Source: an uncultured Acetatifactor sp. (GTDB lineage: Bacteria > Bacillota > Clostridia > Lachnospirales > Lachnospiraceae). From it: a DNA stretch of 30,485 nt. Each line of letters starts with the position of its first letter. Within the stretch, counting starts at the first letter, position 1. Shown piece by piece: positions 22,160 to 29,965 of this stretch. The notes beneath the pieces are model-generated. The model ran no database searches and had not been told where the DNA came from. It saw only the letters and a program-made list of their open reading frames with translations. Made by a program: the position numbers and the translations under genes. Location of the stretch: positions 1-30,485 of the forward strand of contig CAJUJU010000047.1 in NCBI GenBank assembly GCA_910586835.1. Reading direction: 5' to 3'.

Positions 22160-22442
22160 TGCTGTGGCATGATAGCTGTGAAGCGTGAGGTTGCTGGAGG
22201 CCAGTAATGGCAGTCAGGTTTTCCGTGGAGCGAATGTCAAGTTACAAAACTGACGACAAGTCACTGTACCAATTAAAAGTCTGCATAAGGCAGAAACGAC
22301 GTGTGAAATGACGTAATCCGGGAATTGTTGCGCGAGGGTTTCGGACACACACGGGAGAGTGTACAGTCACCGCTTGTCGTACTAAAAATGAAAATTCCTG
22401 ATTTTCATTTCTTAAAAGTGCGAAAAGGAGGCGACTTTTTTT
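22160..22442 (+). promoter_or_regulatory. Structured 5' leader of the S10 operon
   Basis: A gene-free leader of about 280 nt. A long-range stem joins ACGACAAG (22253) to CTTGTCGT (22373) and continues inward with ACTGTAC (22263) to GTACAGT (22361), both perfect. The enclosed part has a TCTGC/GCAGA hairpin. Next comes a perfect 10-bp AT-rich hairpin (22386-22395 with 22401-22410). Last, the AGGAGG (22426-22431) of rpsJ lies in a loop closed by AAAAGT (22414) and ACTTTT (22434). This looks built for feedback control by a ribosomal protein, but the ligand and mechanism are inference. I do not recognise it as a named leader class. Confidence 0.6.
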
Positions 22443-22760
22443 ATGGCAAGTCAAGTAATGAGAATTACCCTGAAGGCATATGAGCATCAGCTGGTGGACG
22501 CATCTGCAAAGAAGATCATCGAGACGGTGAAGAAGACCGGATCCGAGGTGAGCGGGCCTGTGCCGCTTCCCACCCGGAAAGAGGTGGTTACCATTCTGAG
22601 AGCGGTACACAAGTACAAGGATTCCAGAGAGCAGTTCGAGCAGAGGACTCACAAGAGACTGATCGACATCATCGCACCCACCCAGAAGACCGTGGATGCA
22701 CTGCAGAGACTGGAGATGCCGGCGGGCGTTTACATTGACATCAAAATGAAAACAAAGTAA
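22443..22760 (+). CDS. rpsJ: 30S ribosomal protein S10 (also NusJ-like)
   Basis: A 105-residue S10 of normal length: MRITLKAYEHQLVDASAKKI, SGPVPLPTRKEVVTILRAVH and FEQRTHKRLIDI are diagnostic. It sits in the 30S head and, with NusB, takes part in transcription antitermination in other bacteria. First gene of the S10 cluster. Its AGGAGG is 11 bases from the ATG and lies in a potential hairpin loop, so translation may be tuned by leader folding. Confidence 0.98.
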   Translation: MASQVMRITLKAYEHQLVDASAKKIIETVKKTGSEVSGPVPLPTRKEVVTILRAVHKYKDSREQFEQRTHKRLIDIIAPTQKTVDALQRLEMPAGVYIDIKMKTK

Positions 22761-22908
22761 GTAATATCAAAAACCTCTACTTAGACGTAAGAACACATCC
22801 CGACGTCATCAGGGCAAAGGGAAAAGGAGCAATACTCCTGTGGTTATGGCGCAACAGTAACCGCGTGGTCCGCTATGTAGAAAGCCCATGGGCAGAAAGA
22901 GAGGAAAA
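22761..22908 (+). other. rpsJ-rplC spacer with small hairpins
   Basis: A 148-base spacer, long for a ribosomal operon. It contains AGGAG-CAATA-CTCCT (22825-22839), a hairpin holding a ribosome-site-like AGGAG, and GGTTA pairing with TAACC around the following 15 bases. No convincing gene or terminator is seen. It may be a processing or regulatory segment for L3. Confidence 0.4.
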
Positions 22909-23592
22909 ATGAAGAAAGCAATTTTGGCAACGAAGGTCGGAATGACACAGATCTTCAACGACGACGGCGTGCTGGTACCCGTGACCGTCCTTCAGGCAGG
23001 CCCCTGTGTGGTGACACAGGTCAAGACCGAGGAAAACGACGGCTACAGTGCAGTGCAGGTAGGCTTCGTGGATAAGAAGGAGCGTATCATCAACAAGGAT
23101 GCCGGAGGAAAGAAGCAGGTCATTCACAGACACGGCGTGAACAAGGCTGAGGCAGGCCACTTCAAGAAGGCAGGCGTGAGCGCAAAGAGATATATCAGAG
23201 AGTTCAGATTTGAGAATGCAGGAGAGTATGCTCCGGGCGCAGAAATCAAGGCTGATATCTTCGCAGAGGGCGACAAGGTGGACGCTTCCGCAATTTCAAA
23301 GGGAAAAGGCTTCCAGGGTGCGATCAAGAGACTGGGACAGCACAGAGGACCCATGAAGCATGGTTCCAAGTTCCACCGTCATCAGGGTTCCAACGGTGCA
23401 TGTTCTTCCCCCAGCCGCGTATTTAAGGGCAAGGGAATGCCCGGTCACATGGGATGTGTAAAGGTGACCGTTCAGAATCTGGAGATCGTAAGAGTGGATG
23501 CCGAGAAGAATCTGCTGCTTGTCAAGGGCGCAGTTCCCGGTCCCAGGAAAGCATTAGTAACCATCAAAGAGACCACGAAGGTGGAGGCATAA
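22909..23592 (+). CDS. rplC: 50S ribosomal protein L3
   Basis: A 227-residue L3. ATG 22909 is preferred over an in-frame ATG at 22888 because the protein then starts with the canonical MKKAILATKVGMTQIF and GAGAGG precedes it. The extended loop GSKFHRHQGSNGACSSPSRV reaches toward the peptidyl transferase centre in known structures. An early assembly protein that binds 23S rRNA. Confidence 0.97.
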   Translation: MKKAILATKVGMTQIFNDDGVLVPVTVLQAGPCVVTQVKTEENDGYSAVQVGFVDKKERIINKDAGGKKQVIHRHGVNKAEAGHFKKAGVSAKRYIREFRFENAGEYAPGAEIKADIFAEGDKVDASAISKGKGFQGAIKRLGQHRGPMKHGSKFHRHQGSNGACSSPSRVFKGKGMPGHMGCVKVTVQNLEIVRVDAEKNLLLVKGAVPGPRKALVTIKETTKVEA

Positions 23593-23637
23593 CAGTGTGC
23601 CTTTGCCAGGCACGCGTGCGGAAGGAGGATTAAGCAG

Positions 23638-24258
23638 ATGGCAAACGTATCTGTTTACAATATGGAAGGCAAGGAAGTTGGCACCATGGAATTAAGCGAT
23701 GCCGTTTTCGGTGTGGAAGTCAACGAGCATCTGGTACACATGGCTGTCGTACAGCAGCTTGCGAACAAGCGTCAGGGTACTCAGAAGGCAAAGACCCGCG
23801 CCGAGGTATCCGGCGGCGGAAGAAAGCCCTGGAGACAGAAGGGCACAGGACATGCCAGACAGGGTTCCACCAGATCTCCTCAGTGGACCGGCGGCGGCGT
23901 CGTATTTGCTCCCGTTCCCAGAGATTATTCCTTCAAGATGAACCGGAAGGAAAAGAGAGCGGCTCTGAAGTCCGCGCTGACCAGCAAGGTGCAGGACAGC
24001 AGGCTGATCGTCGTTGACGAGCTGAAGTTCGACGAGATCAAGACAAAGAATTTTGTGAATGTAATGAATAACCTGAAGGTTGGAAAGGGCCTGGTCGTCA
24101 TCGCTGAGAATGACGCCAATGTGGTTATGTCCGCCAGGAACGTTGCGGATGTTGACACGACTCTGGTGAGCACCATCAATGTGTATGACATCATGAAGGC
24201 CAAGACGGTGGTTCTGACAAAGGACGCTGTCGCTAAGATCGAGGAGGTGTACGCGTAA
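23638..24258 (+). CDS. rplD: 50S ribosomal protein L4
   Basis: A 206-residue L4 with the signature tunnel loop KPWRQKGTGHARQGSTRSPQ. It lines the peptide exit tunnel. In E. coli L4 also represses the S10 operon by binding its leader; whether the unrelated leader here (22160-22442) is an L4 target is unknown. GGAAGGAGG precedes the ATG. Its last base is the first base of rplW. Confidence 0.97.
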   Translation: MANVSVYNMEGKEVGTMELSDAVFGVEVNEHLVHMAVVQQLANKRQGTQKAKTRAEVSGGGRKPWRQKGTGHARQGSTRSPQWTGGGVVFAPVPRDYSFKMNRKEKRAALKSALTSKVQDSRLIVVDELKFDEIKTKNFVNVMNNLKVGKGLVVIAENDANVVMSARNVADVDTTLVSTINVYDIMKAKTVVLTKDAVAKIEEVYA

Positions 24259-24569
24259 TGGCTGATATCAAATACTATGACGTGATCCTCAAACCGGTTA
24301 TTACCGAGAAGAGTATGGCTGGAATGGGTGATAAGAAATATACTTTCCTGGTTCATACGGAGGCAAACAAGTCTCAGATCAAGGAAGCGGTTGAGAAGAT
24401 GTTCGAGGGCGCGAAGGTAAAGAGCGTGAACACCATGAACTGCGAAGGAAAGAGCAGAAGACGCAATTCCAAGAGCGGTGTGATCACCGGCAAGACTGTA
24501 AAGACCAAGAAGGCTGTGGTAACACTGACCGCAGACAGCAAGGATATCGAGATTTTCGCAGGTCTGTAA
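24258..24569 (+). CDS. rplW: 50S ribosomal protein L23
   Basis: A 103-residue L23: YYDVILKPVITEKSM and KYTFLVHTEANKSQIKEAVE are characteristic. It sits at the tunnel exit and docks trigger factor and SRP. The start overlaps the rplD stop (TAATG). A 99-base spacer to rplB contains only small GC-rich hairpins. Confidence 0.97.
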   Translation: MADIKYYDVILKPVITEKSMAGMGDKKYTFLVHTEANKSQIKEAVEKMFEGAKVKSVNTMNCEGKSRRRNSKSGVITGKTVKTKKAVVTLTADSKDIEIFAGL

Positions 24570-24668
24570 AAAGCGGAGTCTCATCAGGAAGAGACTGTCG
24601 GTTCTTCCCGATGTTTAAGTATGCGGCCGGACGGCTGCGCTAAAAAATAGGAAAAAGGAGACAGAACA

Positions 24669-25511
24669 ATGGGTATCAAGACATATAACCCCTATACACC
24701 CTCCAGAAGAAATATGACCGGCTCCGATTTTTCGGAGATCACCAAGACCACTCCCGAGAAGAGCCTCTGCACTTCTCTGAAGAAGAACGCAGGTCGTAAC
24801 AATCAGGGTAAGATCACTGTGAGACACCATGGCGGCGGCTCCAGAAGAAAGTACAGAATCATTGATTTCAAGAGAAATAAAGACGGGGTTCCCGCTACCG
24901 TGATCGGTATTGAGTATGACCCCAACAGAACCGCAAACATCGCGCTGATCTGCTATGCGGACGGCGAGAAGGCATATATCCTTGCGCCCGAGGGGCTGAC
25001 CGACGGAATGAAGGTCATGAACGGAGCCGAGGCGGAGGTCAGAGTGGGAAACTGCCTGCCTCTTTCGGAGATTCCCGTAGGTACTCAGGTGCACAACATC
25101 GAGCTGTATCCCGGGAAGGGCGGCCAGATGGTGCGCGCCGCCGGAAACAGCGCACAGCTGATGGCGAAGGAAGGAAAGTATGCCACGCTTCGTCTTCCCT
25201 CCGGCGAGATGAGAATGGTTCCTATCATCTGCCGTGCAACGGTTGGCGTAGTGGGAAATGTTGATCACAACCTTGTCAATATCGGTAAGGCAGGCCGTAA
25301 GCGCCATATGGGCATCCGTCCCACCGTGCGCGGAGCCGTTATGAACCCCAACGACCATCCTCACGGCGGCGGCGAGGGCAAGAACGGTATCGGACGTCCC
25401 GGACCCAGCACTCCCTGGGGTAAGCCTGCACTGGGCCTGAAGACGCGTAAGGCAAAGAAGGCTTCCAACAAGCTGATTGTAAGAAGACGCAACGGTAAGG
25501 CAATGAAATAA
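24669..25511 (+). CDS. rplB: 50S ribosomal protein L2
   Basis: A 280-residue L2 of full length. RNNQGKITVRHHGGGSRRKY marks the N-terminal OB-like domain and MNPNDHPHGGGEGKNGIGRP the highly conserved C-terminal part, including the histidine long discussed for peptidyl transfer. It is needed for subunit association. AAAAAGGAGA precedes the ATG. Confidence 0.98.
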   Translation: MGIKTYNPYTPSRRNMTGSDFSEITKTTPEKSLCTSLKKNAGRNNQGKITVRHHGGGSRRKYRIIDFKRNKDGVPATVIGIEYDPNRTANIALICYADGEKAYILAPEGLTDGMKVMNGAEAEVRVGNCLPLSEIPVGTQVHNIELYPGKGGQMVRAAGNSAQLMAKEGKYATLRLPSGEMRMVPIICRATVGVVGNVDHNLVNIGKAGRKRHMGIRPTVRGAVMNPNDHPHGGGEGKNGIGRPGPSTPWGKPALGLKTRKAKKASNKLIVRRRNGKAMK

Positions 25512-25543
25512 TATGTTTTCTGAGAAAAACAGGAGGAAAGACA

Positions 25544-25825
25544 ATGGCTAGATCACTGAAAAAAGGACCCTTCGCAGACGCAAGCCTGTTAAAGAAGGTA
25601 GACGCATTAAATGCATCCGGACAGAAGCAGGTCATCAAGACCTGGTCCCGCCGTTCTACAATTTTCCCGTCCTTTGTGGGACATACGATTGCAGTGCATG
25701 ACGGCAGAAAGCATGTTCCCGTATATGTGACGGAAGATATGGTAGGCCATAAGCTGGGCGAGTTCGTAGCTACAAGAACCTATCGCGGCCATGGCAAGGA
25801 CGAGAAGAAGTCCAAGGTTAGGTAA
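25544..25825 (+). CDS. rpsS: 30S ribosomal protein S19
   Basis: A 93-residue S19: MARSLKKGPFADASLLKKV, WSRRSTIFPSFVGHTIAVHD and GEFVATRTYRGH are diagnostic. It pairs with S13 in the 30S head near the A-site tRNA. The 106-base gap to rplV contains a CAACGC/GCGTTG stem around CGCCC-GGGA-GGGCG and then GAAGGAGG. Confidence 0.98.
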   Translation: MARSLKKGPFADASLLKKVDALNASGQKQVIKTWSRRSTIFPSFVGHTIAVHDGRKHVPVYVTEDMVGHKLGEFVATRTYRGHGKDEKKSKVR

Positions 25826-25931
25826 TCTAACAACGCACAATCGCCCGGGAGGGCGTTGCGGCTGTCTGTCTGCGGGCGAAAGCACCGTAGCAGATGCGTT
25901 GCCGTTATTCTGAGAAGGAGGATATTTATCT

Positions 25932-26321
25932 ATGGCTAAAGGACATAGAAGTCAGATCAAGAGAGAGAGAAATGCCCAGAAGGACACGAGACCTTCCGCA
26001 AAGCTGTCATATGCAAGGGTATCTGTTCAGAAGGCATGTTTTGTTTTGGATGCCATCAGAGGCAAGGATGTACAGACTGCACTTGGCATTCTGGAGTACA
26101 ATCCCAGGTATGCTTCCAGCCTTATCAAGAAACTGCTTGAGTCAGCTATCGCAAATGCCGAGAACAACAACGGTATGAACAGAGAAAACCTGTATATTGC
26201 AGAGTGCTACGCAAACAAGGGACCTACCATGAAGCGCGTTCACCCCAGAGCACAGGGCAGGGCTTACAGGATCGAGAAGAGAATGAGCCACATCACCGTT
26301 GTGCTGGACGAGAAGAGGTAA
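25932..26321 (+). CDS. rplV: 50S ribosomal protein L22
   Basis: A 129-residue L22. YARVSVQKACFVLDAIRGKD opens the globular domain; the tunnel-constricting beta hairpin includes GPTMKRVHPRAQGRAYRIEK, the region where macrolide-resistance changes map in other bacteria. No anomaly is visible here. GAAGGAGG precedes the ATG. Confidence 0.97.
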   Translation: MAKGHRSQIKRERNAQKDTRPSAKLSYARVSVQKACFVLDAIRGKDVQTALGILEYNPRYASSLIKKLLESAIANAENNNGMNRENLYIAECYANKGPTMKRVHPRAQGRAYRIEKRMSHITVVLDEKR

Positions 26322-26337
26322 GGAAAGGAGCAGACAA

Positions 26338-26997
26338 ATGGGACAGAAAGTTAATCCTCATGGCTTAAGAGTCGGAATTATTAAAGATTGGGATTCCAAG
26401 TGGTACGCTGAGGGCGAGTTTTCCGATTATCTGGTGGAGGACTTTGAGATCAGAAAGTACCTGAAGAAGAAGTTATACAGCGCAGGCGTTGCCAAGATTG
26501 AGATCGAGAGAGCATCTGACAGAGTGAGAGTGATTATCCACACCGCAAAGCCCGGCGTCATCATCGGAAAGGGCGGAGCCGAGATCGAAGTGACCAAGAA
26601 CGAGCTCTCCAAAATGACCGGCAAGAAGGTTCTGATCGACATCAAGGAGATCAAGAGACCTGACAAGGATGCACAGCTGGTTGCAGAGAATATTGCTCAG
26701 CAGCTGGAGAACCGTGTGTCCTACAGACGTGCCATGAAGTCCTGCATGGGAAGAACCATGAAGGCAGGCGCTCTGGGTATCAAGGCTGCATGCGCAGGCC
26801 GTCTGGGCGGAGCTGATATCGCAAGAAGCGAGTTCTACAGTGAGGGAACCATTCCTCTTCAGACGCTGAGAGCAGATATCGACTACGGCTTTGCAGAGGC
26901 AGATACCACTTACGGTAAGGTTGGAGTTAAAGTATGGATCTACAAGGGTGAGATCCTTCCTACAAAGGGAAATCAGACGGAAGGGAGCGATAAATAA
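26338..26997 (+). CDS. rpsC: 30S ribosomal protein S3
   Basis: A 219-residue S3. ATG 26338 gives MGQKVNPHGLRVGIIKDWDS, the canonical start, and follows AGGAAAGGAG. The KH RNA-binding motif reads GVIIGKGGAEIE. It lines the mRNA entry channel and contributes to helicase activity. The C-terminal domain carries GRLGGADIARSEFYSEGTIP. Confidence 0.98.
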   Translation: MGQKVNPHGLRVGIIKDWDSKWYAEGEFSDYLVEDFEIRKYLKKKLYSAGVAKIEIERASDRVRVIIHTAKPGVIIGKGGAEIEVTKNELSKMTGKKVLIDIKEIKRPDKDAQLVAENIAQQLENRVSYRRAMKSCMGRTMKAGALGIKAACAGRLGGADIARSEFYSEGTIPLQTLRADIDYGFAEADTTYGKVGVKVWIYKGEILPTKGNQTEGSDK

Positions 26998-26999
26998 TC

Positions 27000-27428
27000 A
27001 TGTTAATGCCGAAGAGAGTAAAACGTCGTAAACAGTTTCGCGGCACCATGGCCGGTAAGGCGATGAGGGGAAACACTCTCGCTTACGGTGAGTACGGCCT
27101 GGTAGCTACGGAACCCTGCTGGATCAAGTCCAATCAGATCGAGGCAGCCCGTATTGCGCTTACCCGTTATACAAAGCGTACTGGTCAGGTATGGATCAAG
27201 ATCTTCCCTGACAAGCCGGTTACAGCAAAGCCTGCCGAGACCCGTATGGGTTCCGGAAAGGGTACTCTGGAGTATTGGGTGGCAGTTGTAAAACCCGGAC
27301 GCGTTATGTTTGAGATTGCCGGCGTTCCCGAGGAACAGGCGAGAGAGGCACTGCGTCTCGCAATGCATAAGCTTCCCTGCAAGTGTAAAATCGTTTCTAA
27401 GGCAGATTTGGAAGGCGGTGTAGAATAA
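27000..27428 (+). CDS. rplP: 50S ribosomal protein L16
   Basis: A 142-residue L16 (MPKRVKRRKQFRGTMAGKA, GSGKGTLEYWVAVVKPGRVM). Two in-frame ATGs lie at 27000 and 27006; the first is nearer the proper distance from GAAGGGAG at the end of rpsC, so it is chosen, with small uncertainty. It lies two bases after the S3 stop. It helps organise the A-site region of the large subunit. Confidence 0.97.
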   Translation: MLMPKRVKRRKQFRGTMAGKAMRGNTLAYGEYGLVATEPCWIKSNQIEAARIALTRYTKRTGQVWIKIFPDKPVTAKPAETRMGSGKGTLEYWVAVVKPGRVMFEIAGVPEEQAREALRLAMHKLPCKCKIVSKADLEGGVE

Positions 27429-27631
27429 TGAAAGCTAATAAGTTTGTAGAAGAATTAAAAAACAAGTCCGTTGAGGAACTGAACCAGGAGCTTGTTGCTG
27501 CAAAGAAAGAACTTTTCAATCTGAGATTCCAGAACGCAACCAATCAGCTGGATAATACGGCAAGGATCAAGGACGTTAGAAGAAACATTGCGCGTATTCA
27601 GACAGTCATCACCGAGAAGGCCAGAGCATAA
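27428..27631 (+). CDS. rpmC: 50S ribosomal protein L29
   Basis: A 67-residue helical-hairpin protein: KSVEELNQELVAAKKELFNL and RFQNATNQLDNTARIKDVRR are typical. It sits beside L23 at the tunnel exit. The ATG shares its first base with the rplP stop codon, which suggests coupled translation. Confidence 0.97.
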   Translation: MKANKFVEELKNKSVEELNQELVAAKKELFNLRFQNATNQLDNTARIKDVRRNIARIQTVITEKARA

Positions 27632-27661
27632 GCCGGACGGCAGGAGGAAAGGAGTAAAGTC

Positions 27662-27916
27662 GTGGAAAGAAATTTGAGAAAAGTGCGTACCGGTAAGGTT
27701 ACCAGTAACAAGATGGATAAGACGATTGTTGTAGCTATCGAAGAGCATGTAAAGCACCCTCTTTATAAAAAGGTCGTAAAAAGAACCTACAAGCTGAAGG
27801 CTCATGATGAGAACAACGAGTGTAATATCGGTGATACCGTCAAGGTCATGGAGACAAGGCCTCTGTCAAAGGACAAGAGATGGAGACTTGTCGAGGTTGT
27901 AGAAAAGGTGAAGTAA
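27662..27916 (+). CDS. rpsQ: 30S ribosomal protein S17
   Basis: An 84-residue OB-fold protein beginning with a GTG codon (27662) after AAAGGAG. MERNLRKVRTGKVTSNKMDK and HPLYKKVVKRTYKLKAHDE are characteristic. It is a primary 16S rRNA binder. A GTG start is common for this gene. Confidence 0.97.
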   Translation: MERNLRKVRTGKVTSNKMDKTIVVAIEEHVKHPLYKKVVKRTYKLKAHDENNECNIGDTVKVMETRPLSKDKRWRLVEVVEKVK

Positions 27917-27948
27917 TTTGGCCGTAGGTGCGGCAAAGGAGGAAAATC

Positions 27949-28317
27949 ATGGTTCAGCAGGAGACAAGACTGAAGGTTGCTGATAACACCGGTGCGAAAG
28001 AATTGCTCTGCATTCGTGTTATGGGCGGCTCTACAAGAAGATATGCACAGATTGGCGATGTGATTGTTGCTTCCGTTAAAGATGCAACACCAGGCGGCGT
28101 TGTAAAGAAGGGTGATGTTGTCAAGGCAGTTGTGGTTCGTTCCGTAAAAGGAGCCCGCCGCAAGGACGGTTCCTACATCAAGTTTGACGAGAATGCAGCA
28201 GTGATCATCAAGGACGACAAGACACCCAGAGGAACCCGTATTTTTGGGCCGGTAGCAAGAGAGCTTCGTGAAAAGCAGTTCATGAAGATTGTATCTCTGG
28301 CTCCCGAAGTATTATAA
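27949..28317 (+). CDS. rplN: 50S ribosomal protein L14
   Basis: A 122-residue L14, the exact family length. ATG 27949 gives MVQQETRLKVADNTGAKEL and follows AAAGGAGG; an upstream in-frame ATG at 27928 lacks support. GSTRRYAQIGDVIVASVKDA is diagnostic. It forms an intersubunit bridge and is the binding site of the silencing factor RsfS in other bacteria. Confidence 0.98.
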   Translation: MVQQETRLKVADNTGAKELLCIRVMGGSTRRYAQIGDVIVASVKDATPGGVVKKGDVVKAVVVRSVKGARRKDGSYIKFDENAAVIIKDDKTPRGTRIFGPVARELREKQFMKIVSLAPEVL

Positions 28318-28328
28318 GGAGGTGTCAT

Positions 28329-28640
28329 ATGTCCAGTTTAAAGATTAGAAAGGGCGACACTGTAAAGGTGATCGCCGGTAAGGATTGCAATTCAGAGGGA
28401 AAGGTAATTTCCGTAGACGCCAAGAAGGGAAAGGTAATTGTTGAGGGAGTCAACATGATCACAAAGCATGCGAAGCCCTCCCAGGCAAATCCCAACGGCG
28501 GCATTGTTCAGAGGGAAGCTCCTATTGATATCTCAAACGTTATGCTTGTCTTCAAGGGCAAGGCTACCAGAGTTGGCTTCAGAATGGACGGCGACAAGAA
28601 GGTCCGCATCGCAAAGTCAACCGGCGAAGTGATTGACTGA
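28329..28640 (+). CDS. rplX: 50S ribosomal protein L24
   Basis: A 103-residue KOW-domain protein: KIRKGDTVKVIAGKDCNSEG and GKVIVEGVNMITKHAKPSQ. It initiates large-subunit assembly at the 5' end of 23S rRNA. AAGGAGG overlaps the rplN stop region, eight bases from the ATG. Confidence 0.97.
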   Translation: MSSLKIRKGDTVKVIAGKDCNSEGKVISVDAKKGKVIVEGVNMITKHAKPSQANPNGGIVQREAPIDISNVMLVFKGKATRVGFRMDGDKKVRIAKSTGEVID

Positions 28641-28663
28641 TCAATAGGAAGGAGGAACAAAAA

Positions 28664-29206
28664 GTGGCTAGATTAAAAGATTTCTACTACGATGAGATCG
28701 TAGAGGCTATGACAAAAAAGTTTGGATATAAAAACGTTATGGAAGTTCCCAAGCTTGACAAGATCGTGGTGAACATGGGAGTCGGTGAAGCAAAGGACAA
28801 TGCCAAGGTTCTGGAGAACGCCGTATCCGACATGGAGATCATCACCGGCCAGAAGGCTGTTCTCACCAAGGCAAAGAATTCCGTGGCAAACTTCAAGATC
28901 CGTGAAGGTATGGCTATCGGCTGTAAGACCACACTGCGCGGCGAGAAAATGTATGAGTTCCTGGATCGTCTTGTGAACCTGGCATTGCCTCGTGTGCGTG
29001 ACTTCAGAGGCGTCAATCCCAACGCGTTCGACGGCAGAGGAAACTATGCGCTGGGCATCAGGGAGCAGTTCATCTTCCCCGAGATCGAGTATGATAAGAT
29101 TGACAAGACCAGAGGCATGGATATCATCTTTGTTACCACTGCAAAGACCGATGAAGAAGCACGCGAGCTGTTGACTCTGTTCAACATGCCCTTCGCAAAA
29201 CAATAA
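28664..29206 (+). CDS. rplE: 50S ribosomal protein L5
   Basis: A 180-residue 5S rRNA-binding protein with a GTG start (28664) after GGAAGGAGG. KLDKIVVNMGVGEAKDNAKV and RVRDFRGVNPNAFDGRGNYA are diagnostic. It contacts the P-site tRNA in the central protuberance. Confidence 0.98.
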   Translation: MARLKDFYYDEIVEAMTKKFGYKNVMEVPKLDKIVVNMGVGEAKDNAKVLENAVSDMEIITGQKAVLTKAKNSVANFKIREGMAIGCKTTLRGEKMYEFLDRLVNLALPRVRDFRGVNPNAFDGRGNYALGIREQFIFPEIEYDKIDKTRGMDIIFVTTAKTDEEARELLTLFNMPFAKQ

Positions 29207-29221
29207 GGAGGTAAATTTCTC

Positions 29222-29407
29222 ATGGCGAAAACATCATTGAAGATTAAGCAGCAGCGCAAACCGAAGTTTTCCACTCAGGCTTATACACGTTGCAAGATTT
29301 GTGGCCGTCCCCACGCTTACTTAAGAAAGTATGGCATTTGCAGAGTTTGCTTCCGCGAACTGGCATACAAGGGAGAAATCCCCGGCGTTAAAAAGGCGAG
29401 CTGGTAG
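29222..29407 (+). CDS. rpsN: 30S ribosomal protein S14, zinc-binding type Z
   Basis: A 61-residue short-form S14 with the complete zinc ribbon: Cys24, Cys27, Cys40 and Cys43 (RCKICGRPHAYLRKYGICRV). This is the C+ form that Firmicutes usually keep in the spc operon; zinc-free longer paralogues are used under zinc starvation elsewhere. GGAGG is upstream of the ATG. Confidence 0.98.
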   Translation: MAKTSLKIKQQRKPKFSTQAYTRCKICGRPHAYLRKYGICRVCFRELAYKGEIPGVKKASW

Positions 29408-29424
29408 GAAGGAGGAAGAAAACA

Positions 29425-29826
29425 ATGACAATGAGCGATCCTATTGCAGATATGCTTACGAGAATCCGTAACGCAAATACTGCCAAGCATGACACAGTAG
29501 ATGTTCCCGCTTCCAAAATGAAGCTGTCTATCGCACAGATTCTGCTGGAGGAGGGTTATATAAGCAAATATGACGTAATCGAGGACGGCTGCTTCAAGAC
29601 CATCCATATTACGCTGAAGTACGGCGCTGACAAGAATGAGAAGATTATCTCCGGCATCAAGAGAATTTCCAAGCCCGGTCTTCGCGTGTACGCAGGCAAG
29701 GATGAGCTGCCCAGAGTACTCGGCGGCCTGGGTGTTGCCATCATTTCCACCAACCAGGGTGTGATCACCGACAAGAAGGCCCGCGAGCTGCAGGTTGGAG
29801 GCGAGGTTCTGGCATTTGTCTGGTAA
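29425..29826 (+). CDS. rpsH: 30S ribosomal protein S8
   Basis: A 133-residue S8: MTMSDPIADMLTRIRNANTA at the N-terminus, SKPGLRVYAGKDELPRVLGG and ISTNQGVITDKKAREL later. It is a primary binder of the central domain of 16S rRNA. GGAAGGAGG precedes two close in-frame ATGs (29425, 29431); the first has the better spacing. The next gene is unusually far away, 139 bases. Confidence 0.97.
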   Translation: MTMSDPIADMLTRIRNANTAKHDTVDVPASKMKLSIAQILLEEGYISKYDVIEDGCFKTIHITLKYGADKNEKIISGIKRISKPGLRVYAGKDELPRVLGGLGVAIISTNQGVITDKKARELQVGGEVLAFVW

Positions 29827-29828
29827 CA

Positions 29829-29915
29829 GTGTGTAAATACTTCCTAAGCGGTCAAAGGGCGCCCGCTGAGAAAAACTTTACACACGGAAGAATGCCAAGG
29901 GCAGGCATTTTTCCG
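29829..29915 (+). ncRNA. Candidate structured RNA element, copy B (rpsH-rplF spacer)
   Basis: Outer stem GTGTGTAAA (29829-29837) with TTTACACAC (29877-29885), perfect over 9 bp. It encloses a hairpin AGCGG (29847) with CCGCT (29863) and an 11-base loop TCAAAGGGCGC, then GAGAAAA. Directly after comes a 12-bp hairpin (29885-29896 with 29904-29915) starting GGAAGAATGCC and ending GGCATTTTTCC, which could act as a terminator. The order (aptamer-like core, then terminator-like hairpin, then gene) is that of a cis-regulatory RNA. It shares sequence and structure with 20039-20140. The family is not recognised. Confidence 0.6.
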
Positions 29916-29965
29916 GACTTGCAGAAATCGAAAAATAGTTTTTATAAAGTATAGGAGGTACGGGC

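Noticed and set aside
29919..29948. Promoter-like TTGCAG-18-TATAAA in front of rplF
   Set aside because: Its transcription start would fall inside the AGGAGG ribosome site, leaving no usable leader. It lies in an AT-rich stretch where such matches arise by chance.
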